NCBI GenBank assembly: GCA_025399215.1
Contig: MU621094.1
Coordinates: 124,550 to 188,549, forward strand
Length of the DNA: 64,000 nt
Source: Globomyces pollinis-pini
Taxonomy: Eukaryota; Chytridiomycota; Chytridiomycetes; Rhizophydiales; Globomycetaceae
Reading direction: 5' to 3'
The translations under genes and the position numbers were made by a program. Shown here one piece after another: positions 33,873 to 44,835 of the stretch (within the stretch, counting starts at the first letter, position 1; each line of letters starts with the position of its first letter). The notes beneath the pieces are model-generated. The model saw only the letters and a list, made by a program, of their open reading frames with translations, was not told the origin of the DNA and did not search any database.

Positions 33873-35547
33873 ATGGAGGAAGAAAAGGACACGAAATTAA
33901 GCTTGTTATTGATTGGTGCTATTTGGCATACGCTATCAGTTTCCGATATTGAATATCTCCCTCTTCAAGCTTTAGGAGTTCAAAATGGAAAGATTATTTT
34001 CAGTCAACCTATCCCAGAGAATAAAGAACTATCAAGAGCAGAAAGAATTAATCTAGCAATTCAGGATTTAGATAATGACTGGAATTGGAAAGAGGTATTT
34101 CCAAAAGAGTTCATCTTTTAGTTGTTGATTTTAAAGGAATCTCAGTTCCTCTCACCTGGACTTATTGACACGCATATTCATGCTCCTCAATTTGTATTCA
34201 CAGGTACTGGATATGACCTCTCTTTATTACAATGGTTGGAAACCTATACCTTCCCTAGAGAAGCGGAATTCAAAAACACGGACCACGCAGACCACGTTTA
34301 TCACCGAGTCGTTCGACACACTCTTCGAAGGTATGTCTTATCAGATTGAGAATTTAATACTGTCTATAGTGGAACAACCACTGCTTGTTATTATGCCACT
34401 ACCCATCGTGACTCTAGTATTAAATTGGCGGAAATTTGTGCCAAACTTGGGCAAAGAGCATATATTGGTAAAGTATGCATGGATCGCAACTCTCCAGATT
34501 ATTATAAAGAAACAACTCAAGAAAGTATTCAAGAAACTACAGAGTAAGTCACGATTACTAAGATATAGATTTGTCAAGCACATTATTGATAAAATTGCTG
34601 ATCCTTTAATTGCACCTTGTATCACTCCGAGATTTGTACCATCCTGTACTCCAGAGTTGATGCAAAGTTTGGGAGACTTGGCAAAAGAATACAATTTGCC
34701 AATTCAGTCCCATCTTTCTGAAACCCCCAATGAAATCAAATGGGTTGCTGAACTACATCCGGATATTAGCTCTTATTCTGGTGTTTATGATAAATACAAT
34801 CTATTGACTTCCAAAACAATTATGGCTCATTGTGTCCATTTGTCAGAGGAAGAACGTAAATTATTAAAAGAAAAAAAGGTTGGAATTTCCCATTGCGCAA
34901 ATTCAAACTTTTGCCTCCATTCTGGAATGTTGGATGTCAGACAATTGATAGAAGAAGGACATGATAAGATTGGTTTGGGAACTGATGTTGCTGGTAAGTT
35001 GCTACTTATTAAAAGTCCTTTAGGTGGATATAGTCCTAGTATTATGGATTCTATGAGACAATCCTTGATTGCTAGTAAAGTCTGTCACATCAATCACCAA
35101 AAAGCCAATCCTGGAAAAGACTACACTGCCTTAAATTTCGCCGAAGTATTCTATTTGGCAACATTAGGTGGTGCTAAAACAATGGATTTGGATTCCAAGA
35201 TTGGTAATTTTGTAGTTGGAAAAGATTTTGATGCATTGGTGGTGAACTATCCAGGTAGATTAGGAAAGCCATTACTAAGAGATACTGATCCAAACTATGA
35301 AAATGTCTCATCACCCATTTTAAAAGCATTTATGGGTATTGGAGAAAAAGTTCGAACTTTATTGGGAGAAGGTGATGATTTAATTCCATATGATCCACAT
35401 TCAGTCAATATTGATCAATATCCGCACGATGATCATATATCATTATTTGAAAAATTCATTTATCTTGGTAATTTTTAATGGAATTCATTTTTAGGTGATG
35501 ACCGAAACTTTGAAAGAATTTATGTTGCTGGAAATCGAATTATGTGA
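33873..35547 (+). CDS. GDA: Guanine deaminase
   Basis: Zn-dependent amidohydrolase converting guanine to xanthine in purine salvage/catabolism. Five introns (34095-34121, a 39-nt one after HTLR, a 25-nt one after ETTE, a 30-nt one splitting GTDVAGG and a 27-nt one near the end) give 508 residues. Motifs: SPGLIDTHIHAPQF (metal HxH), LLQWLETYTFPREAEF, SGTTTACYYATTH, CITPRFVPSC, PIQSHLSETPNEI, TIMAHCVHLSEEE, GISHCANSNFCLHSG and GLGTDVAGGYSPS (catalytic Asp). All residues expected for activity are present. The last exon ends DRNFERIYVAGNRIM. Confidence 0.94.
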
Positions 35548-35609
35548 GGAATTACACATTTCTCCACGATTAATAAAAGCACTCTTTCAAATATTTCGTT
35601 GCCTTTAGT

Positions 35610-35716
35610 ACACGTCTTGAGATAGCATTTTTTAAACACGTCTTCAAATAGTTGCTCTCTTTACACGACTTTAAATACTTACTTTCCCTACACGTCTACA
35701 AAGATCCTTCTTTCCA
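35610..35716. repeat. Four imperfect 27-bp tandem repeats
   Basis: Units beginning ACACGTCTTGAGATA, ACACGTCTTCAAATA, ACACGACTTTAAATA and ACACGTCTACAAAG start at 35610, 35636, 35663 and 35690, i.e. spaced 26, 27 and 27 nt. They lie in the 270-nt gap between guanine deaminase and RTF2 and could be a decaying minisatellite or repeated upstream regulatory sites. Confidence 0.6.
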
Positions 35717-35818
35717 ACATTTTTCTTGATCTTGATGACTTCAAGCTGATCATCAAACAATTAGCATGTGGCGCAGCGTCCTTTCATTCAATTTTCAATT
35801 CTTGAAATATTTACCAAA

Positions 35819-36773
35819 ATGGGTTGCGATGGAGGAAGTATCCCAAGAAGAGATGAGCTGGTAAAAACAAAGAAAGCCGCTGAAAGACCAGATGCTGCAA
35901 TTCAATTAAGCTCTCAATGGAATCTATGTTCACTTTCAAAACTGCCTTTAAAAGAACCTTTGGTTTCTTGTTATTTGGGACGATTGTATAATAAAGATGC
36001 AATTCTAAATCATTTATTGAAGAAAGTAGAGTATGGAGATGCTGATGTGATATGTCCTCACATTAAATCAACAAAGGTATGCTTTAGTTTGTTGTTTTAT
36101 TCTCTAGGATATCAAAAATTTAACTGTCACTCCAAACCCTCTAGCTAATACTGTCCAAAAATCAAATATTTTATCACATTATGCTGACAGTTTGGATATT
36201 CCAGCATTTATCTGTCCTATCACTCAAAAAGAAATGAACGGACATTCTAGGTAATAGAATTCTTAATTAATCTCTAGGTTTATTTTCCCTATGACTTGTG
36301 GTTGTGTCTTTTCCGAACTTGCACTGAAAACTGTTCAATCATCCACTTGTTTAGTATGCAATAATCCATTCGAAGAAGATGATATCATTTTGATCAATCC
36401 AGCATCAGAAGAGGATGTTAAAAAAGCAAAAGATCGGTTAGAGTTTCAAGTGAAATTACAGGAAACCAAAAAAGCAGAGAGAAAAGCAGATAAGAAAAGG
36501 AAAAAAGCAGACAACCCAGATCTATTAGTAGGTAGCGATGAAGAGAAAAAGAAGAAGAAGAAATCACCTCCAAAGACAAAGGCGGTCGCTGCAGAATCAC
36601 TTGTTAGTAACATTAACATGAGAATGCCGGATTTATCATCACTCTCTGATCCACGAAAAGGAAAGTCCTCTGCTATTTCTAGTTTATATTTGAAGAAAGA
36701 AAAGGATGGGTCAGTTCCAGAAAGAGGAAATTTTTTGACGAAAGGTACTCATAATAGATATTCGGCATGTTAA
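35819..36773 (+). CDS. RTF2: Replication termination factor 2 (Rtf2)
   Basis: Nuclear protein of the Rtf2 family with a C2HC2 RING-like motif; in fission yeast it stabilises paused replication forks and affects splicing, in animals it is a replisome-linked proteasome shuttle target. 298 residues; introns 36077-36107 and 36251-36277. The start MGCDGGSIPRRDELVKTKK is diagnostic. Family motifs follow: WNLCSLSKLPLKEPLVSCYLG, LYNKDAILNHLL, FICPITQKEMNG, FIFPMTCGCVFSELAL and CLVCNNPFEEDDII. The C-terminal third is Lys-rich and disordered and ends GTHNRYSAC. The earlier in-frame ATG at 35768 is not used by homologues. Confidence 0.93.
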
Positions 36774-36814
36774 TAAAATTGTTCAAACAGCAATGAAAAA
36801 TAGTATTTATATTA

Positions 36815-39800
36815 TCAATCTTGGGATGTAATAGCTACTGGATCAGTTGGTACTTCTATTGTTTCTGCATTTGGTTTTGGTTCTATCAACTCACCTTTTA
36901 AATTTGGGTAGTATTCGTTCACTCTATCCCATGTTAAAGCCCAAAGACTTGTTGAATCTTCTATTGAGTCCGATCCAGTTGGCTTTATCAAAGTCCCTTC
37001 AGCCATCAACACCAGAATCATATTTTTCAATGACTCCCTAATACCTTCTTGCTAAAAAATTAAATATTGAATCGAAATAAATTACTGCATGACCATTTCG
37101 TTGATTGGAAACAGCTTTACTTAATTTTCCAAAATAATCCAAAGTTTTACACCAAATTCTATTGTATTCTTTACTCTCTTGTAATGGAGTTGAAAAGTTG
37201 AAAAATACTTTGGCAATCAATCCACAAGCTCGAACACGAGTTTCATCTTTTCCATATAAATCTAAACTTTCGTCTATAATGCTTAATTCATCAAACAACG
37301 GGAAGAGTATTATATCAAAACATTCAATACGATTTTGAATCTTATTGTAGTCTGCTGCTTTTGCCAATTCTTCAGATAAAAGTAATCGTTGCAAGTAAAT
37401 GAGAGCTTGATGACGAATGTCGATCGATGGATGATTACATTGTTGTCCTAATCCTGAAATAACAGGAAGCCAAAATTCAAACCACGCTAAATATAGTGTG
37501 AGAAATAAATAACATAGTGTACCTCTCTGAGCTTGAGAACCGGATATGTCAATCAGCTTGGGAATAATTAGATGTAAATTATATAATTTTTCAACAGCTG
37601 TCAAAGCTCTTTCCAATGCAACACTTGTTTGAGATCTACTAATTATCGTTAGAAAAAAATAATGTTTACATTGGTTCTCGAATATTAGCGGATGTTGGGG
37701 ATGTTATTTTCAAATCCGCCGCTGGTGTTGTAGTGACGTTATTTGAGTTGTTGCGTACATGGCTGGACGGCCCTATAACTCCTGAAGAGAATGATAATAA
37801 TAAATCTACACATTCTCCAAAATGCTCTGCAGTGACAGGGGAGTCTGGATGACCAGAGATAATCAAACAGGTGAGCTCAAAGCTAAACGAGGACGCCAAT
37901 GGGTGTGTCGCCGATATTGAAAGAATTCTAAATAAAGTACTCCAACGGGATGAGTGTTTTGATAATATGGTCATATCAGTTTTAGCAACTGCTAAAAATC
38001 CTGCAGTAACCTGTTCTGAAAAGATGTGAATGGTATCGCTGCTAAGTTCTAATAGCAGTTCTAATGGTTTAAAAACATCAGCTTGTATTTCGTCCTTTTG
38101 GTTAATTCGTAAAACATACCACATGAGTTAAACGCAACAAAAGTCGAAGAATATTGGTAACAGCTCTTTCGATTAACACTGTGGGGCTGGAAGCACGAAT
38201 GATGTTTGTCAAATGATTACAGAGTAATGGCCAAAATTTCTTCAATCTATCTCTATTTCGTAATAATATTCTAAACAACAACTCCAATAAAAACACAGAA
38301 GATTGTGAATAATTGGTAGTATTATCGCTTGGGACACCTGCATAATCTCCATTAGTATCTGATTTTGCAGTTGCTGGATTCACATAAGAGAAATCAATGA
38401 TTGTTTGCATAACCAAAAGCAAAGTATCATCCTCCATAAATCTAGAAGGTTGGAATCAAAGAAAAAATACCTAGTTTCGGCCAAAGATTCTTCAATTCCG
38501 CATGTTGCAATGCACTGCAATGCCATTTGCTCATATTTGTTATTCTGGTTATCTTGAAAATCTTCTTCATAATCTGAAGAAAGAGACAAAAATTGTGAGA
38601 AAGAAGAAAAAAATCCCGATTCTCGTTTTGGAGAAGTCAACTGTGACTTAAGTTTATCAGGGTCTACGAGAAGACGAGGTATAGTAACTTTTGATTTGCA
38701 AAAATGTTCTGCCAGCAACAAGCTTTTAGGAAGTAATTGATGCAAATACAGATTGCATATCACATGAATAATCTGAAAGTAAGAGTTTTCCAAGTACATA
38801 CCTTCTTCCAACTTTTCTTTACTGCATCTGAGAAATCATTTGATAAATTAAATGCCAAAACCGTTGCAACTTGTGCTCGGTAGTTTTGACCAAATTGGAC
38901 TGCCCAACGATCAGGTTTAGTATTTCGACGTTTCACCAAGAGTGGGCTTTGATCCCCAGTTGATTCAGAATTGTCTGGGGTTGTTAAATTGGCAACATCT
39001 TCCTCTAATGGCAGTACCTCACTATCTACAGTCAATCTTGTTATTCTAATCAATGTATGTATCAAATGATCCAAAACTTCGTGTAAATCATACTGAACTG
39101 CCAAAAGTGCCGTATGTTGAATCAACACCAAAGACTTTTCAAATGCAGTGGAATCTTCACAATTTTCAAACGCTAGATATTAAATATTTGTAATTACTAT
39201 AAAATGTAGCAGCTAAGATCCGCGGCCAAGTTAATACAAACATGTCTTTATCAAAGACATTGGTTTCTCTACCAGAGAGTCGCGGAACACTACTCATACT
39301 TTTTAATAATTCTTTCCATTCATAGTTAAATCCTAAATCACCACCTCTTTCTTCAGCCAAAACTATTTCTGCTTTCTTGATACGCTCATAAATTCCACGC
39401 TGCAAATTAGATAATACGCTTTACCAGAAAATCTTGATCAAAATCTTTTTTACTGTTTAAACCTCGAACATTTTTTGTGTAGTCTTGCAAAGTCATTCGA
39501 CGCTATCATCAACCTCTTTTGGTTTTCATACCTTCACTTGCGGATTATGTTGATCTGAATTCAAAAGGACGATGGAGAATGCCAAAACACATGTATCATC
39601 TTCCGTATTGATATATCGTTTTGGATCATCTAAGCTTGATGAGAATAATTCATTTACCTTTAATCGATGAAAAATATTTTTTTGAAAAGGCTTCCATTAT
39701 TCTTTCAATTTGTTGAGCTTCACCTGGTATTCTAAACTTTTCCAAAAATAGTCTCATCGCTTCATCAATACTTTTCTAAATGATAAGTTGAAAATTTATT

Positions 39801-42454
39801 CGAACCCCGTCAAAGTTGTAAAGATTGGAAAATGCAGCCAAAGTATCCGCATTCTGTTTCTTTGCAAGATACTCACCAAGGATACTTTTGTTTAAATTCT
39901 TGGCTGTGTAAAAGAATCTCGCAACAGATTCTGGTGTTAATGGATCAGGCAAAAAGCGATGCTCTATTGTTACAAAGAAAGATTACCTTGAAAGAACGGT
40001 ATTCCCTTCTTGAATGATGTATTAAATAACTCAGCACCTTGTAAAAACAAATCTTTCCGGACTTTGTTTCCCCGCAATATCTCAGGAGTAATTTGTGAAT
40101 CGGTTTCCGAGCCTGACGCATCTCGTGAAGTTAACTGGGTTTAAAAAAAGAAATTTACCACAGGTTCAATCGTTAATGGGATTAACTGTGGATATATCGG
40201 AGGATTTGCCCTCCTCTCAGAAAGCGATCTAACAAACAGTACCAAACCATCGAAAGCCAATCCTTGATGAGCATTGGTGGTCAGCATTCCTCCTGGGGAA
40301 GTATCAGGAAATGAGAACTACAATTAGTTGTAAAAGACTTACTTTAGAAAAGAAAGTTAAAATCTCCTCACATAAGTGTGATTTTGAATTGATATTAGTA
40401 TCATGAAAGATGTAAAAGTCAGAGAAACTTGATTCAGATCGACAAATTTGTAATAAAGTGTCTAAATACAGTTCTCTGACTTCGCTAACCAAGACTGGTC
40501 CACCTTTAACAAGAGGAGTAGGATTTGCATCCTTGCTTTTCACATTTTCTTTAAAAGTTGGTGAAGCCATCCACTCATCTATGTCCCAAACCATTACTCC
40601 AGATTCATAGCTTCTCATCAAAAAATGAATGAACCACTCTTGTTGTGGAATCAGATGGTCTCGCATAGTTGAAAGGAGTGTAGAAATAGTTCTGGTAATC
40701 AACGAGATGATATTCAATCCAACCCATGAAGGTGGTGAGTTGACAGTTGTATTTTGTAATTGCAATAGCTTTAAATCAATATAAATGTTGATACCTGGAA
40801 TAAATATCGACAAAAGTCATCAACAACCATGTGTTTAATGTTAACTGCAAGTTTTTGAAAATCACTTTCAAGCGGTTCTAAAGTTTCCGCTACAGTTGCT
40901 CCAGACATTGTATTTTTAGATGGAGGATTGGGAAATGGAAGCTCGGCAGTATTGGGAGGAGCCTCTAGGACTGGTAGTTTTGGAGAGCGAACCTCAACAA
41001 TTGCAGGATTTCCATCTCCATATTCTGCTCCATGCGCACCCACAGTTACTACTGTTGGGGTGACATCTGTAGTAATTGTCATTTCGGGCATTGTTAATTC
41101 CTGCTCTGGTTCATTAGGAGTAGGAAGTCTCTCGTTTTCCAATTCAATGGCAAAACCTAGTCCAACCCATTTCGAAAGTGATACTCCTCCCACTTCCAAG
41201 CCTCTTGTAGCCAATCGTAAAGCCAATGATCTATGTAAAGTATCCGTATGTCTGTTGTCTTTCGGGTCGATAAGTGATATAAGTACTCGGATAAACTCTA
41301 AAATTGCAGGAACTCCAAATGGTTTCATATTTTGTTTAGGAGGTGATTTCCTTGGTGAACTGGGAAGTTGATTTAAAGGAAAGTGAACGGGATCTGGACG
41401 AGTACCAAACTCTTCCATTGATCCTTCACTCGTCAATGTGCCGGACTTTGACTTTGGTTTAGATCCTTTAAATTTCATTGATTCACGATGCTCTGCCTCT
41501 CTTGTTATTACCACCAACCTAAATATTACCAAAAAAAACATCGATAGGATACCTTTCAAACATACATTGGGTTAATACCAATAAAGTATCTGCTGCTGAT
41601 TTTCTCAACAACTCACTAATTCTATTTTGAAAATGCATTCCAAAGGCAACTTCGACCATCTCACAAATTCCTTTATCCGTGATACTCTTTTTACCACTTT
41701 CAGAAAGAGCCATTGTCCTCAGTAATGTGAGTATTTTGGTCAAAACAACTTCATCTGACACCACATCTGTCGCTTCAAATTTGCAACGAGTTACAGCATG
41801 CGTCATTTCAAAAAAAGCTTTTCCGATATCAGGGTGGTGAGGATCTTATATAATTAATACAATTTTTAAATACCCAAAATGCGATAGTTGATAAACGTTT
41901 GAACACTATTTAAAGCGACACCAGTTATTGCACCAGTGGTATCCCCACTTTTGATGACTTCCAAGAAAGGGTGTAATAATACAGAAGGATCCAAATCACG
42001 TAAATCTAGAATATTAATGAAGAATAGAAATAGAGACAGCAATTGTAGAATGGATGTATGGTATAGAAAAGGGTCATACTTGAAATAATTGACAAAATGG
42101 ATTTCAATTTAGTGAACTCCAACAACAGTATATTTTCCTATACATTAGTTTAAAAAAGATGATATATACGTTAGCAGAAGGCATAGGACTCCCAGGGACA
42201 TAAGGAGTTCTATTTGAACAAACTCTTAAGAATTCCTTAACATTGGACATTCCAGCATCATCTTTAAACAAGGGTGAATGTTGAAAAGTATGAGTATGTT
42301 CATCATCCTCTTTATTCCATCTTTGAGTTCTCCTCATTGCATTTGTTACTGATACAATTTCTGATTGAACAATTTGAGACCAGTTAAGTTCAGGTTTATA
42401 TCTAGCAGCAGTTGTGGGGGTAGGCCCTTCAGCACTAATTGTGATTGAGGACAT
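36815..42454 (-). CDS. GBF1: ARF guanine-nucleotide exchange factor, GBF1/Gea/GNOM family
   Basis: Activates ARF GTPases on early Golgi membranes for COPI recruitment. A long gene of roughly 1,650 residues with ~20 short introns. The N-terminus MSSITISAEGPTPT and LNWSQIVQSEIVSVTNAMRR, PFLEVIKSGDTTG-like and VFDVLLDL-region helices form the DCB/HUS domains. FGVPAILEFIRVLISLIDP lies at ~41.3 kb. The Sec7 domain spans about 39.18-40.06 kb: FNTSFKKGIPFFQEHRFL, NFDGKSIDEAMRLFLEKFRI, PGEAQQIERIMEAFSKKYF (catalytic Glu in PGEAQ) and LAFSIVLLNSDQHNPQVK. HDS-type helical regions follow, ending SSLWALTWDRVNEYYP. Most joins were checked by frame; a few C-terminal exon edges are approximate. Confidence 0.9.
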
Positions 42455-42489
42455 GTAAAAAATATTCAATCTTTGCTGCCACGTAAATT

Positions 42490-42560
42490 CAAGCAATCTT
42501 ACAACTAACGAAAGTCAAGCAATCTTACAACAATTCAAGTTACAACTAACGAAAGTCAAG
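42490..42560. repeat. Short direct repeats upstream of GBF1
   Basis: CAAGCAATCTTACAA occurs at 42490 and 42516 (26-nt spacing), and ACAACTAACGAAAGTCAAG at 42501 and 42542. They sit just upstream of the GBF1 start codon, within its presumed promoter/5' UTR. Confidence 0.55.
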
Positions 42561-42743
42561 CCATGAAATTAAAATAATTACAAATTGCTGCTTGTTAATA
42601 ATTATGTCTAAAGGAATGTATACTTCAACTTGTAAATAGTTCCTTGTTGTTTAAATTGTCAATGAATAAATACATTCGTTTGTACACACAATTTGAATAT
42701 GGTTTATATAATGGGTTTAAAGTAATTGTATTGCAAAAACAGT

Positions 42744-43388
42744 TTACAAACGACGACCACGACGACCTCCCTTTTTACGGGTACAATCGGTTGGAGTTGG
42801 AGTGACATCTTCGATACGTCCAATTTTTAATCCAGAACGTGCAAGGGCACGAAGGGCGGATTGAGCACCAGGTCCTGGGGTTTTGGTACCAGTTCCTCCA
42901 GTAGCACGAAGTTTAATGTGAACAGCAGTAATACCAACTTCTAAACATTTAACAGCAACATCTTGGGAAGCCAACATAGCAGCGTATGGGGATGATTCGT
43001 CACGATCGGCCTTTACTTTCATACCACCGGTAACACGGACAATGGTTTCACGTCCAGTAAGATCGGTAACATGCTAAACAATAAACAATCCAAACAAATT
43101 CTATTACCACAAATGTGTCATTGAAAGAAGCGAAAATGTGAGCAACACCGAATACTTCTTCACCTTCACGGGCTTGAGGACCAAGTTGTGTATTTTCAAC
43201 TTGCTTTACGGTTTTGACTTTTGGAGCCTAAACTGATTAGTATATTGAAGACTGGAAATAAATGATAGAAAGTGTACATCCAATAAACAATAAGAAATCA
43301 ATCATTAAATTAAAGCAAATTGTAGTGTCTACTCTATTGAATGGATGGATGGATGGATTTGTGAATAATCTGTTGTCTGTCTTACCAT
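42744..43388 (-). CDS. RPS14: 40S ribosomal protein uS11 (Rps14)
   Basis: Small-subunit platform protein. 150 residues. Exon 1 is only the ATG codon (43386-43388), followed by a 158-nt intron (43228-43385, GTAAGA...TTTAG) and then [19 protein letters not shown] second intron of 34 nt (43074-43107) splits DTFV from [17 protein letters not shown]. The family motifs [38 protein letters not shown] and the C-terminal [11 protein letters not shown] are intact. The long first intron right after the start codon is typical of ribosomal-protein genes. It contains a small GGAT microsatellite. Confidence 0.95.
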
Positions 43389-43709
43389 TTTTGAATGTAA
43401 ACTTGAATTGAAAATTTTCCAGACACTTTCTACAAGTGTGGCTTGAAACCTTCCAATCCAAAGATACTATTGAATTGATGAAGATGAGAGTTATGATAAC
43501 CATAGTATCGATACTATTAGTATGAAAGTCATTGTAAGGAGACTATGAGCAAGATGAATTTTTTATTTGAAAGAGTAATGAATTGATGAGAACCTGAAAC
43601 AAGTTATAACCAATTCAATCATTCAATTACTCAGTTGATTTCAATTGATTGTTTAAATGATTGGTGATACGCTTATTTTATAGTCAATAATTTCATTTCA
43701 TTTTTTTTA

Positions 43710-44758
43710 ATGAAAGTTTCAATCTCAAACAGACAAGGGAAAGTCATCCTGGAATCAATTGAATCAAAGACTGGAAAAGTATCAGAAGTCCAATTGGCCC
43801 TTCAACAGAAATGTATGCTTGAATCCTTTCTAATCTCAGTCCCAAAGTACAGCATTCACCGTCAACGATTAACATTCGTTAGTAAGATCTACTAATTAAC
43901 ATATTATTAATAGAGGATGGAAATACTCATGTGCTAGCAAGCAACGAACAATTGGCCACTTATGGAATCAAGGATGATGACGTTATCATCTTCAAGGACT
44001 TAGGACCTCAGATTGGATGGAGTGTAAAATTGAATTGAGCTCAATTGTAGACTGTCTTCTTAATCGAATACTTTGGACCTATCTTGATCCATGCTCTGTT
44101 TTACCTCTTCCCTACCGTTTTCTATGGGAGTGCAAGTGTTCAACCTCACTCAAACATTCAAACGTATGTATAGTATACTTAACTTCATAGAATTGCTTTT
44201 GTGTTAGTCGTACTTCACTTCATCAAGCGTGAATTAGAAACTCTCTATGTCCATCGATTCAGTAACGCAACTATGCCAATTAGAAACCTTCCTAAAAATT
44301 GCTTTCACTACTGGGTACTAGGAGGTGTGTTTGTGGCCTATCCCCTTTATCAACCTGGCTACCAATCTTATTTCGGTGAAATCACCAATTCCACCGTTTT
44401 GATGGTTTTGGTTGGCTTGTGGAGTTTTGCTCAATTCTCTAATCTTAAAACCCATTTGATCCTCCGAAATTTGCGACCAGCAGGAACTACCATTCGAAAG
44501 GTTCACAGCCATTAGACTTACATCTAGATTCCTAAAGGTTATGGCTTTGACTTGGTTTCGTGTCCAAATTATTTGTTTGAAATTTCATGCTGGATAATCT
44601 TCTCGATTCTTACTGGTTCAGTTACTTCTTGGATCTTTACTCTTATTGGTGCTGGTCAGATGTACTTGTGGGCAGTAAAGAAACACTTGCGCTACAAAAA
44701 AGATTTTGGAACAGAATATCCAAAGAACCGAAAGGTTCTGATTCCATTCGCTTTATAA
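43710..44758 (+). CDS. TSC13: Very-long-chain trans-2-enoyl-CoA reductase (Tsc13/TECR)
   Basis: Last step of ER fatty-acid elongation, reducing trans-2-enoyl-CoA with NADPH. 302 residues; five introns (27-32 nt). It has an N-terminal ubiquitin-like domain (ALQQKFPKYSIHRQRLTF, DDDVIIFKDLGPQIGW). The steroid-reductase-type membrane domain follows: TVFLIEYFGPILIHALFYLF, VLHFIKRELETLYVHRFSNA, TMPIRNLPKNCFHYW, LRNLRPAGTTIRK, VSCPNYLFEISCWI and GAGQMYLWAVKKHLRYKKDF, ending KVLIPFAL. The catalytic Lys/Tyr-region motifs (HFIKRELETL, HRF) are present. The first 27-nt intron is easily missed because it stays in frame. Confidence 0.93.
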
Positions 44759-44835
44759 ACAGAGAATTACGGACTAAATTTACAAGAATTATAAAGTGAG
44801 TTTAAAACTGTCACATAATTTTTTTTTTGAATTCT

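Noticed and set aside
34341..34694. 117-codon minus-strand frame inside guanine deaminase
   Set aside because: Antisense shadow of a well-supported gene.
43337..43360. GGAT microsatellite
   Set aside because: Trivial short repeat inside the uS11 intron; no function inferred.
43237..43503. 88-codon minus-strand frame upstream of uS11
   Set aside because: It lies largely in the first intron of uS11. ATG followed by GTAAGA at 43388 is the better start.
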